NCBI GenBank assembly: GCA_902490355.1
Contig: CABUDN010000151.1
Coordinates: forward strand, 1 to 5,489
From: an uncultured Oscillibacter sp.
GTDB taxonomy: Bacteria > Bacillota > Clostridia > Oscillospirales > Oscillospiraceae
Reading direction: 5' to 3'
Length of the DNA: 5,489 nucleotides
Within the stretch, counting starts at the first letter, position 1. The number at the start of each line of letters is the position of its first letter. The position numbers and the translations under genes were made by a program. A model generated the notes under the pieces. That model saw only the letters and a program-made list of their open reading frames with translations, had not been told where the DNA came from and ran no database searches. Shown here piece after piece: positions 1 to 5,489 of this stretch.

Positions 1-60
1 TCTCTGCCTGCTTACGGAGAAGGTCCACCACGTCGTTCAGCTTCTCTTCAATATCCAGGT
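1..60 (-). other. Unassigned left edge, possible partial coding or leader sequence
   Basis: This short stretch lies downstream of a candidate minus-strand promoter. Read on the minus strand from position 58, one frame stays open to the window edge and has a coding-like composition: mostly purine first positions, very low GC at second positions, and an amphipathic acidic sequence beginning LDIEEKLNDVV. It has no ATG, because an in-frame TGA lies at 98-100. The only in-frame alternative starts are two adjacent GTG codons (26-31) with no good ribosome binding site. The other two minus frames are closed. It could be the 5' leader or first codons of a gene lying outside the window, a remnant, or the antisense of a plus-strand gene ending near 72-79. 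I cannot decide from this fragment. Confidence 0.2.
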
Positions 61-67
61 GCGGGGT

Positions 68-96
68 ATTATAGCATGACCGGGCAGGAATTGCAA
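68..96 (-). promoter_or_regulatory. Candidate sigma-A promoter directed leftward
   Basis: On the minus strand a perfect -10 hexamer TATAAT (73 to 68) is preceded by TGC, giving the extended -10 form TGnTATAAT. Seventeen bases upstream lies TTGCAA (96 to 91), which matches the TTGACA -35 consensus at four of six positions. Predicted transcription start is around 60-62. The -35 hexamer lies mostly in the loop of the hairpin that ends the wal operon, so the next transcript appears to start where this one ends. The downstream gene is outside the window. It is recognised from sequence only. Confidence 0.5.
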
Positions 97-111
97 ATCA
101 TTCCTGCCCGG
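80..111 (-). terminator. GC-rich hairpin after yycI, probable operon terminator
   Basis: A perfect 12-base-pair inverted repeat (arms 80-91 and 100-111, CCGGGCAGGAAT paired with ATTCCTGCCCGG) encloses an 8-base loop. It begins 31 bases after the yycI stop codon. The stem is stable and well placed to end the operon. There is no real T-run after it on either strand; on the minus strand the next bases are TCATGCTATAAT. It is therefore not a textbook intrinsic terminator, and it may instead be a 3'-end stabiliser or act together with a factor. Confidence 0.55.
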
Positions 112-142
112 CTTCCGGAAAAAGTCAAAAAACATGAAAAAT

Positions 143-961
143 TTATAAGATTCCACCGAATGTAACAGCTCCTGTGGAACAGTTCACATAATATTCTCCG
201 GTGTTGGTCACGATGCACCATGCGGGAATCAGGGACATGGAGGTTGTGGAGGAGCTTTGATACTCCAGACACAGGTCCAAGTCGGTGATGGAGGAGACCA
301 CGGCGCTGGTCTCCCGCCGGACTTTCTGAAAGGCGGTCAGGGCGGCGGAGGCGGAGAGCGGCTCCACATCTGAGGCCAGTTCCGTGTAAGTCTGGGGCAG
401 CAATATGCCGCTGACAGAGGTAAGGACCCCCTCCGTAAAGGTGAAGGTCAGTGTGCAGTTATACACAGAGAGCCCATCGCACAAAAAGACGGCGGTGCCG
501 GTACCGGAGCCGGTGGTGTCGAGTTGAAAGACAGGCTTGGAATAGCCGAATTCCCGGCAGAAATCCTGGCAGAAGCCGGTGGGGTCCTCTTGGCAGAGCG
601 TGCCGCTGGCGTCAAAGCTGCCGCCGGAACGAAATTGCACTGCGCCGCGATTGCTGCTGTATGAAGAGATGCCGCCTCCCTGGTCGGAAGAAGAGAGGGA
701 GGAGCCCAGCAGCAGTGCGGCGGCGCGGCGTTCCAGGTCCGTGCTGCGGGTCAGGGAGCGGCTTGACGGCGGTGTTTCATCAGAAATGACATCCGGATCC
801 AGCGTGATGCCGTCAGCGGCAAAGAGGGATACCAGCTGTTCCACAGCGGTTTCTTTGGCTGATTGGCGAGCCCCCTCCCGGATGGCCAGTGAGGCCAGCA
901 GGAACACATTCATCAAGCTCAGAATCAGAATGATGATATTTTTCAGGCGATATCGATCCAT
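143..961 (-). CDS. yycI: YycI family membrane regulator of WalK
   Basis: A 272-residue single-pass membrane protein with a short cytoplasmic N-terminus (MDRYRLKN), one TM helix at about residues 8-27, and an extracytoplasmic remainder. The N-terminus resembles the MDWxKxKxIFI start of YycI proteins, and the C-terminus has the family's tail: PAW at 246-248, TGEYYVN at 254-260, STGAV at 262-266. Residues about 85-120 are rich in Ser and Gly and are probably a flexible loop. The chain has eight cysteines (123, 131, 135, 161, 169, 231, 249, 261), all predicted outside the membrane. In the Wal system YycI binds YycH and WalK through TM contacts and tunes kinase activity. The start is ATG with AAAGGAG six bases upstream; the gene lies 21 bases after yycH and is last in the operon. 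The family call rests on context plus end motifs, since the middle is poorly conserved. Confidence 0.85.
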   Translation of the reverse strand: MDRYRLKNIIILILSLMNVFLLASLAIREGARQSAKETAVEQLVSLFAADGITLDPDVISDETPPSSRSLTRSTDLERRAAALLLGSSLSSSDQGGGISSYSSNRGAVQFRSGGSFDASGTLCQEDPTGFCQDFCREFGYSKPVFQLDTTGSGTGTAVFLCDGLSVYNCTLTFTFTEGVLTSVSGILLPQTYTELASDVEPLSASAALTAFQKVRRETSAVVSSITDLDLCLEYQSSSTTSMSLIPAWCIVTNTGEYYVNCSTGAVTFGGIL

Positions 962-982
962 ACAGGACTCCTTTGGGGCGTC

Positions 983-2260
983 TTAGTCCGACAGCCAGCA
1001 GGCACTGATCGAAGAGGCGCCGCTGTCGGCATAACCGATGGACAGTTCTGCTCCCGGATGTTGAGCGGCGATGGCCAAAGCCTGCGGCAGCGGCAGCAGC
1101 AAGGAAAGCTCGCTGGTGGCGGTATAGGTTCGCAGGCGCAGGGACATAGAGGAGATCACGCTGCCGGTCAGCGTAATTTCCGCGGCGGCGCCGCCGTCGG
1201 CAAAGCGAATGGGGGTGCCGTTTATCTGATACCCGTAGCGCAGCACCATGGCGGTACTGGTTTGCTCAACGCTTTCCAGATAGAAGGAGGCTTCTCCGGT
1301 GTTGCTGAGCAGCTCGCTGACCAGCGCAGAGGTTTCAGAAACGGCTTCCGCGACGGTAGGGGCGTCGGGGTCGGAGACGTCGATGGTCAGGGTTGTTTCA
1401 CTGCCGCTTCGATAGAACACCGTTCCGTCGGGGCGGATGTGCACCGAGCGCTCTCCCTCCACGATGACCTCAGCGCCGCTGGAATCGGGATAGCGGTAGT
1501 TGGTTCGGGGATTGAAGCGCAGCGTGGTGAGCAAAGCGTCGGTGTCGGTCTGCATGGGCTGGGCGGAGAGAACGGGAAGCTCCGGGATGGTCTGAAGGAA
1601 AAGAGACCACGGCGCCACTGCTGCAAATGCCTCGTCCAAAGCGGCCCGGTCGGAGGCAAAAAACGCATTGCCCTGTTCATACTGGCCGATCAGCGTATCC
1701 AGATCCGAGGGGGTGAGAGCGGTGGCGCAGACCTGGAAAGAGCCTGCACCGTCCCAGAAGTAAAGCTGGACACTGTTGGCACCGTTGTCAGAGAGCAGCA
1801 GAGCGCGTACAAACAGGTCGGACGAGACCTCGGCATCCAGTTCCTTGGCCAACATGGACAGAGGCTGGGGAGTGAGAAAATCATAATAAATGGAGGGACG
1901 GTTCAGTGCCGCCGCAAAGGACTCCTGGGAGCAGGAGATCTGCTGCTGCGCAGAACCCAGAGCCTCCCCCAGAAGGCTGCCCAGCTGGCGGAAGGACTCG
2001 TCTGAGGTGACCAGGTCCACATCGCCGTACCGGCCGTAGGTGCCGGAAACTGCCACCCGCAGGGGAGAAGAGAGGGAGATGGACTGGACGGCAGGATTGG
2101 TCTCTTCGGAATTGCCGCCCAGAAACTGCTGGAAGTAATCGCTGCTGTCTCCCAGAGAATAGATCTGGGTTTGGGCGATGAGAATCACGGCAGACAAAGA
2201 GAGCAGGGAGATGATGATATTTTGCAGAAAATCCCGATGGTTGCGCCGTTTTGCGTCCAT
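983..2260 (-). CDS. yycH: YycH family membrane regulator of WalK
   Basis: A 425-residue protein with a basic N-terminus (MDAKRRNHRD), a TM helix at about residues 12-34, and a large extracytoplasmic part. YycH is known to associate with YycI and WalK at the membrane and to modulate WalK autophosphorylation. What is visible: the single anchor, a mid-protein strand-rich stretch containing VHIRPDGTVFY (273-283), and a C-terminal region LPLPQALAIA (389-398) followed by LSIGY (406-410) and ACW (420-422). The chain ends three residues after that Trp, whereas the matching segment of YycI continues through a TGEYYVN strand, so the last strand of this domain looks missing. The first helix shares NIII with that of YycI. 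The start is ATG with an optimal AAGGAGG about seven bases upstream; the gap to walK is 34 bases. Assignment depends strongly on position between walK and yycI, because YycH sequences diverge widely. Confidence 0.85.
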   Translation of the reverse strand: MDAKRRNHRDFLQNIIISLLSLSAVILIAQTQIYSLGDSSDYFQQFLGGNSEETNPAVQSISLSSPLRVAVSGTYGRYGDVDLVTSDESFRQLGSLLGEALGSAQQQISCSQESFAAALNRPSIYYDFLTPQPLSMLAKELDAEVSSDLFVRALLLSDNGANSVQLYFWDGAGSFQVCATALTPSDLDTLIGQYEQGNAFFASDRAALDEAFAAVAPWSLFLQTIPELPVLSAQPMQTDTDALLTTLRFNPRTNYRYPDSSGAEVIVEGERSVHIRPDGTVFYRSGSETTLTIDVSDPDAPTVAEAVSETSALVSELLSNTGEASFYLESVEQTSTAMVLRYGYQINGTPIRFADGGAAAEITLTGSVISSMSLRLRTYTATSELSLLLPLPQALAIAAQHPGAELSIGYADSGASSISACWLSD

Positions 2261-2294
2261 GCCAGACCTCCTTCGTCATGGGAAACAGATGATA

Positions 2295-4091
2295 TCAGGA
2301 AGCAGTGCGCTCCTGGGCGATGGGCAGTGTCAGACGGATGGTAGTGCCGGGCCCCTCATGAGGTGCCAAGGCGATGGTGCCGTGGTGACGCTGCACAATT
2401 TCACGTGCAATGGACAGGCCCAGGCCGGTTCCTCCGGATTCCCGGGAACGGGCTTTGTCCACCCGGTAGAACCGGTCGAAAATACGTTCCCGATCTTTTT
2501 CCGGAATGCCGATGCCGTCATCGCACACGTCCATCCAGACCGTATTCTCGGTGGAGCCGGCGGTGATGCGGATGTGCCCGCCGTCAGGGGTATACTTAAT
2601 GGCGTTGCCGATGACATTCATCATGACCTGCTCCAGCCGGCTGCGGTCGCCCACGATCAGGGGCAGACTCTCCTGGGGAGTATAGAGCAGCTGGTGGCCG
2701 CGCTGCTGGGCGTTGAGGGCATTGGCCCGTACCACGCTCTCGATGGCTTCCCCGAAGGGGAACCGGGAGAGCACCAGCTCGGCATTGCCGGCATCCAGCC
2801 GGGAGAGGGTCAGCAGATCCTGCACGATATGCGTCATCCGGTCGGTTTCCGTGATAATAATATCCAGGAAGTTATTGGCCATATCCTGGGGGATATCGCC
2901 CTCGGCATCCCGCAGAGTTTCCGCATAACTGCGTACGTTGGTCAGCGGGGTGCGCAGCTCGTGAGAGACGTTGGCCACGAATTCCTTGCGGCGTTCCTCG
3001 TTGCGGTGCTGTTCGGTCACATCGTGGAGAAGGATCAGGACGCCGCCCTGCTCCAGGTCGGAGAACGGAGCGAGGTACAATTCGAGAATCCGGTCCCCCA
3101 CCCACTTCTCGCCCTCGGCGTGATTGGGTCTTTGGAGCGAGAGCACGTCCTGGAACGAGCAGATGTCGGCAAACAGCTCCTCATAGGTGCAGGTATTGGG
3201 GATGTCCCGCTGGAGCATGGTTTTGGCGGCCGGGTTGCAATGAATCAGATGGCCGGCATGATCGAACGCCACGACGCCGTCGGTCATATGCAGAAAGAGC
3301 GTGTCCAGTTTGTTGCGCTCGTTTTCCATGGCGGCCAGGGTGGATTGCAGCACACCGGCCATCTCATTGAATGTTCCGGTGAGAATGCCGATCTCATCCG
3401 TGGATTCCACCGGCAGCTCACTGCCGAAATCTCCGGCGGCCACCCGCTCGGCGCCTGCGGTGAGCTTTTCAATGGGGCCCACCATGGTTTTGGAGAGCAG
3501 AAAGCTCAGCAGCACGGAAATCAAAAGGCCGATAATCAGGGCCTGCATGATGATGAAAAAGAGCTGGCTGTTGAGATCCGAGACCGTCTCTTTGTTATCC
3601 AGAATATAAATGATAAAGGCGTTGTCTCCCCCCAGGATAGGGATTGCCAAATCCATATAGGCCGCAGTGATATCGCTGTCGTCGCCCACAGTGGTTTCAT
3701 CCTTTTGGACCACGGCATTGCGGGCGGTGAGCAGATTGGCACTCTGCTCCCGGGGCAGTGCGGAGGCGTCGGCGGAGCCGCCCAGATACGATCCGGTGGT
3801 GCCGTCGAGCACAAAATAGTTGCGGGTGCGGTAATCCACACCCAAAGAGCCGGCGTTGGCCCTGAGAATTTCCTCCACGGCCTCAGCGCCGTTGTCCTGG
3901 GCGGCGGCCTGACGGAGGGAGAGAATGAATTCCCGGCGGTCTGCGCCGAAGACATCATCCATCTGCTGATAGAAGCTGTTGATGTAGAAGCTGGAGACGC
4001 TGGTGGTTAAAAACGCACCCACCACGGCCATCAGGGACGTGATGAGCAGCAGCAAAATCAGCGTCAGCTTCATGTGCAGGCTGCGGAACAA
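2295..4091 (-). CDS. walK: WalK (YycG) sensor histidine kinase
   Basis: A 598-residue membrane sensor kinase that phosphorylates WalR in response to cell-wall state. In order: TM1 at about 8-30; an extracytoplasmic domain of about 145 residues (31-177), the usual position of the WalK Cache/PAS-like sensor; TM2 at about 178-200; HAMP at about 200-252; a cytoplasmic PAS domain at about 258-361; HisKA with SHELRTP (phospho-acceptor H377, E378 and T381 beside it); and HATPase_c with the N box NVIGNAIKY (492-500), G1 DDGIGIP (524-530), F box FDRFYR (538-543) and G2 GGTGLGLS (553-560). All catalytic motifs are intact. The start codon is TTG, with AAGGAG eight bases upstream. The next in-frame ATG (codon 7) has no ribosome binding site, and the TTG start keeps the conserved FRSL N-terminus of the family. 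PAS residues H268, D271 and E360 resemble zinc ligands of S. aureus WalK. Confidence 0.95.
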   Translation of the reverse strand: MFRSLHMKLTLILLLLITSLMAVVGAFLTTSVSSFYINSFYQQMDDVFGADRREFILSLRQAAAQDNGAEAVEEILRANAGSLGVDYRTRNYFVLDGTTGSYLGGSADASALPREQSANLLTARNAVVQKDETTVGDDSDITAAYMDLAIPILGGDNAFIIYILDNKETVSDLNSQLFFIIMQALIIGLLISVLLSFLLSKTMVGPIEKLTAGAERVAAGDFGSELPVESTDEIGILTGTFNEMAGVLQSTLAAMENERNKLDTLFLHMTDGVVAFDHAGHLIHCNPAAKTMLQRDIPNTCTYEELFADICSFQDVLSLQRPNHAEGEKWVGDRILELYLAPFSDLEQGGVLILLHDVTEQHRNEERRKEFVANVSHELRTPLTNVRSYAETLRDAEGDIPQDMANNFLDIIITETDRMTHIVQDLLTLSRLDAGNAELVLSRFPFGEAIESVVRANALNAQQRGHQLLYTPQESLPLIVGDRSRLEQVMMNVIGNAIKYTPDGGHIRITAGSTENTVWMDVCDDGIGIPEKDRERIFDRFYRVDKARSRESGGTGLGLSIAREIVQRHHGTIALAPHEGPGTTIRLTLPIAQERTAS

Positions 4092-4099
4092 GGAACCCT

Positions 4100-4105
4100 C
4101 TCCTT
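4100..4105 (-). promoter_or_regulatory. Ribosome binding site selecting the TTG start of walK
   Basis: AAGGAG on the minus strand lies eight bases before the TTG codon at 4091-4089. The alternative ATG at 4073-4071 has only C-rich, G-poor sequence in front of it, so this site decides the start. It lies just downstream of the palindrome at 4116-4133, and folding of that palindrome could influence access to it. Confidence 0.75.
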
Positions 4106-4115
4106 TCCGGCGCGG

Positions 4116-4133
4116 CGGTCCGGTGCCGGACCG
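4116..4133 (-). repeat. Perfect palindrome between walR and walK
   Basis: The minus strand reads CGGTCCGGCACCGGACCG. Two 8-base arms are exactly complementary around CA, giving a stem of about seven pairs with a four-base loop in RNA. It starts immediately after the walR TGA codon and ends about 10 bases before the walK ribosome binding site. No T-run follows, so it is unlikely to be a full terminator. It could slow read-through, protect the upstream mRNA end, or affect walK translation; which one is inference. Confidence 0.6.
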
Positions 4134-4844
4134 TCACACGCTGAAATAGTAACCCGCGCCCCGGCGGGTGAGAATATAGACCGGATTGGCGGGGTCGCTT
4201 TCGATTTTTTCCCGCAGCCGCCGGACCGTGACGTCCACCGTGCGCACATCGTCGCCCACGTAGCCGTAGTTCCAGACCTGCTCCATCAGATCCACCCGGG
4301 AATAGACCTTGTTGGGGTGGCTGGCCAGGAAGGTCAAAAGCTCGTATTCCCGCTGTGTCAGATCGATGGCCTTGCCGCTGCGGTAGACCTGGTGGCTGTC
4401 GGTATTGATGGCCAGATCTCCGGCTACGGGCATGGCCGCGTCCGCGGCGGAGGCGGAGGGAGCGGCCATGGCGGTGCGGCGGATGTTGGCGCCCACCCGG
4501 GCAATGAGCTCCCGCATGGAGAAGGGCTTGGTGATATAGTCGTCGGCGCCGATTTCCAGGCCGAAGACCTTGTCCGTCTCCTCCTCCCGGGCGGTGAGGA
4601 TGATGACGGGAACGTTGTTGCGCTCCTGGCGCAGGGTGCGGCAGACGTCAAAGCCGTTCATCTGGGGCAGCATCACATCCAGCAGGATCAGGTCCGGATT
4701 TTCAGACCGGGCCTTGGCCAGGCCGTCGGCGCCGTCATAGGCCTCGCAGGTCTGGTACCCCTCCCGCTGGAGGTTGAAGCGCAGGATATCCACAATGTTT
4801 TTCTCGTCCTCCACGATCAGGACGGTCTTTTGCTGATTGTTCAT
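4134..4844 (-). CDS. walR: WalR (YycF) OmpR-family response regulator
   Basis: A 236-residue cytoplasmic transcription factor, the normal length for WalR. The receiver domain spans about 6-123, with acidic residues E12/D13, phospho-acceptor D56 in LLDVMLP, T84 and K106 in TKPF, plus GADDY and the RELIARV segment typical of WalR. An Ala-rich linker (about 124-141) joins a winged-helix DNA-binding domain (142-236) that ends VDVTVRRLREKIE ... RRGAGYYFSV, with the VRTVDVTVRRLR recognition-helix region characteristic of WalR/PhoB-like proteins. Phosphorylated by WalK, it controls peptidoglycan hydrolase and wall-metabolism genes by binding paired TGTWAH repeats. The start ATG has GGAGG six bases upstream; an overlapping ATG four bases earlier is out of frame. 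It lies 22 bases after the NUDIX gene with no obvious promoter between them, so it is probably co-transcribed. The WalR rather than PhoP/PhoB assignment is secured by the walK, yycH and yycI neighbours. Confidence 0.95.
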   Translation of the reverse strand: MNNQQKTVLIVEDEKNIVDILRFNLQREGYQTCEAYDGADGLAKARSENPDLILLDVMLPQMNGFDVCRTLRQERNNVPVIILTAREEETDKVFGLEIGADDYITKPFSMRELIARVGANIRRTAMAAPSASAADAAMPVAGDLAINTDSHQVYRSGKAIDLTQREYELLTFLASHPNKVYSRVDLMEQVWNYGYVGDDVRTVDVTVRRLREKIESDPANPVYILTRRGAGYYFSV

Positions 4845-4866
4845 CCATACCCTCCGTTTTCTATCA

Positions 4867-5415
4867 TCAGAGATTCAGCTGGACCTTGGCCTTGAGCACA
4901 GCGGCCACTGTTTTGGCATCCTCGATTTCCCCGTCCAGACAGCGGTGCACCATCTCGTCAAAGGGAATGCGTTCAACGTGCAGGAATTCGCCGGGATCCA
5001 GATGCTGCTCTCCCATGTGCAGATTCCGGGCCAGGAACAGATGCAGCACCTCGCTGTAGCAGCCCGGCGCGGGCAGAATGCGGCCCAGGGGCAGGAAGGT
5101 ATCCGGCACGGCGCCGGTTTCCTCCTTGAGCTCCCGCAAAGCGCCGGTGACCGGGTCCTCGCCCGGGTCCAGCTTGCCGGCGGGCAGTTCCAGCAGCGTC
5201 CGTCCAAAGACATAGCGGTACTGCCGCACGGTCAGGACATTGTTCCGCTCGTCCAGCGCCAGCACGGCGACGCCGTCCACATGTTCCACCACTTCCCGAT
5301 AGGAGGTTTGTCCATTGGGCAAAAGCACCTGATCGGTGTGTACGCTGAAGAGCGGTCCGCTGTATTTTTCCTCCCGACTGAGTGTTTTCTCCGTCAGGTC
5401 CATCATTGCTTCCAT
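4867..5415 (-). CDS. NUDIX hydrolase, ADP-ribose pyrophosphatase type
   Basis: A 182-residue cytoplasmic hydrolase with a complete Nudix box at residues 80-102: G-x5-E (GKLDPGE), seven residues, then RELKEETGA. The Glu residues coordinate the catalytic Mg2+ or Mn2+. The upstream LLELPAG and the downstream APGCYSE, where ADP-ribose pyrophosphatases have a Pro-containing SPG-x-x-x-E element, point to the NudF/ADPRase branch, which cleaves ADP-ribose to AMP and ribose 5-phosphate. Substrate cannot be fixed from sequence; other nucleoside-diphosphate sugars are possible. The start was placed at the ATG at 5415-5413 because GAGGTG lies seven bases before it. An in-frame ATG 15 bases earlier (5430) overlaps that ribosome binding site and has only A-rich sequence upstream, but would add just five residues. 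It is first in the operon. No functional tie to WalRK is known to me. Confidence 0.93.
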   Translation of the reverse strand: MEAMMDLTEKTLSREEKYSGPLFSVHTDQVLLPNGQTSYREVVEHVDGVAVLALDERNNVLTVRQYRYVFGRTLLELPAGKLDPGEDPVTGALRELKEETGAVPDTFLPLGRILPAPGCYSEVLHLFLARNLHMGEQHLDPGEFLHVERIPFDEMVHRCLDGEIEDAKTVAAVLKAKVQLNL

Positions 5416-5422
5416 GCTGTTA

Positions 5423-5428
5423 CACCTC
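5423..5428 (-). promoter_or_regulatory. Ribosome binding site deciding the NUDIX start
   Basis: GAGGTG on the minus strand is seven bases upstream of the ATG at 5415. It lies inside the first codons of the longer reading frame that begins at 5430, and so argues for the shorter protein. The leader just upstream is A-rich and probably unstructured. Confidence 0.65.
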
Positions 5429-5465
5429 ATGTTTGTTTTTTTATGAAGCTGTCAATCATCTCATT

Positions 5466-5474
5466 ATTATATCA
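5466..5474 (-). promoter_or_regulatory. Extended -10 promoter element of the NUDIX-wal operon
   Basis: The minus strand shows TGATATAAT (5474 to 5466), a perfect extended -10. The -35 hexamer at 17-base spacing would fall at about 5489-5494, just beyond the window, so it cannot be checked. Transcription would start near 5458-5460, giving a leader of about 45 bases. It is the only good promoter seen upstream of the five-gene operon. Confidence 0.55.
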
Positions 5475-5489
5475 CGCCGGCCCTCAAAT

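Noticed and set aside
100..128. TTGACT (128 to 123, minus strand) as a -35 upstream of the hairpin
   Set aside because: The matching -10 would be AGGAAT, only three of six consensus bases.
1183..1196. 14-base perfect palindrome CGGCGGCGCCGCCG in yycH
   Set aside because: It is explained by consecutive Gly and Ala codons (GGC GGC GCC GCC) inside the gene.
1058..2005. Long plus-strand open frame opposite yycH
   Set aside because: Low-complexity Gly/Arg/Gln-rich product, no family features, and fully antisense to a supported gene.
2178..4010. A very long plus-strand open frame (610 codons) opposite walK and the start of yycH
   Set aside because: It is antisense to walK with all its kinase motifs intact. 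Its product is rich in Gly, His and Gln without recognisable domains, as expected from reading the complement of GC-rich codons.
4074..4895. Plus-strand open frame of 273 codons opposite walR
   Set aside because: It is antisense to a textbook response regulator, and its composition is that of a complement frame.
5418..5424. TGTAAC/TGTTAC near the NUDIX start as a WalR binding site (autoregulation)
   Set aside because: Only one half-site fits TGTWAH; no second half is present five bases away on either side, and it overlaps the ribosome binding site.
5416..5430. Longer NUDIX protein starting at 5430
   Set aside because: The ribosome binding site GAGGTG lies within those codons and is well spaced for the ATG at 5415; no site precedes 5430.
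5427..5455. TTGACA (5455 to 5450, minus strand) as a -35 for a second NUDIX promoter
   Set aside because: At 16-18 base spacing the -10 candidates are AACATG, ACATGA and CATGAG, none close to TATAAT.

Overview
The window is almost entirely one minus-strand operon, read from right to left, and it encodes the WalRK (YycFG) cell-wall two-component system with its two membrane regulators. A Bacillota (Firmicutes) source is inferred. YycH and YycI are essentially restricted to that phylum, every gene start has an AGGAGG-type ribosome binding site, and the response regulator and kinase are typical WalR and WalK. The GC-rich codon usage and the gene order without walJ or htrA suggest a Clostridia lineage, perhaps Oscillospiraceae, rather than Bacilli. 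That finer placement is a guess from style, not a database result.

Layout, right to left on the minus strand: an extended -10 promoter element near 5466-5474; a NUDIX hydrolase of the ADP-ribose pyrophosphatase type (5415-4867); walR (4844-4134); an 18-base palindrome touching the walR stop codon (4116-4133); walK (4091-2295, starting with TTG); yycH (2260-983); yycI (961-143); and a strong GC-rich hairpin (80-111). Gene spacings are 22, 42, 34 and 21 bases, so a single transcript is likely. No plus-strand gene is credible; long plus-strand open frames here are antisense shadows of these genes.

How the genes work together, from established knowledge of the Wal system: WalK is a two-TM sensor kinase that phosphorylates WalR, an OmpR-type regulator that controls peptidoglycan hydrolases and cell-wall turnover. 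YycH and YycI are single-pass membrane proteins with extracytoplasmic domains. They form a complex with WalK through their TM helices and modulate its activity, negatively in Bacillus subtilis and positively in Staphylococcus aureus. The NUDIX protein has no known link to this pathway; its place in front of walR may simply reflect a shared promoter.

The left edge (1-79) is unresolved. A good minus-strand promoter candidate (extended -10 with a 17-base spacer to a partial -35) overlaps the hairpin that ends the operon and would transcribe leftward out of the window. I found no wholly new system. The points most worth a second look are the walR/walK boundary (palindrome plus TTG start), a partly conserved zinc site in the WalK PAS domain, the NUDIX gene leading the operon, and the promoter-in-terminator arrangement at the left end.
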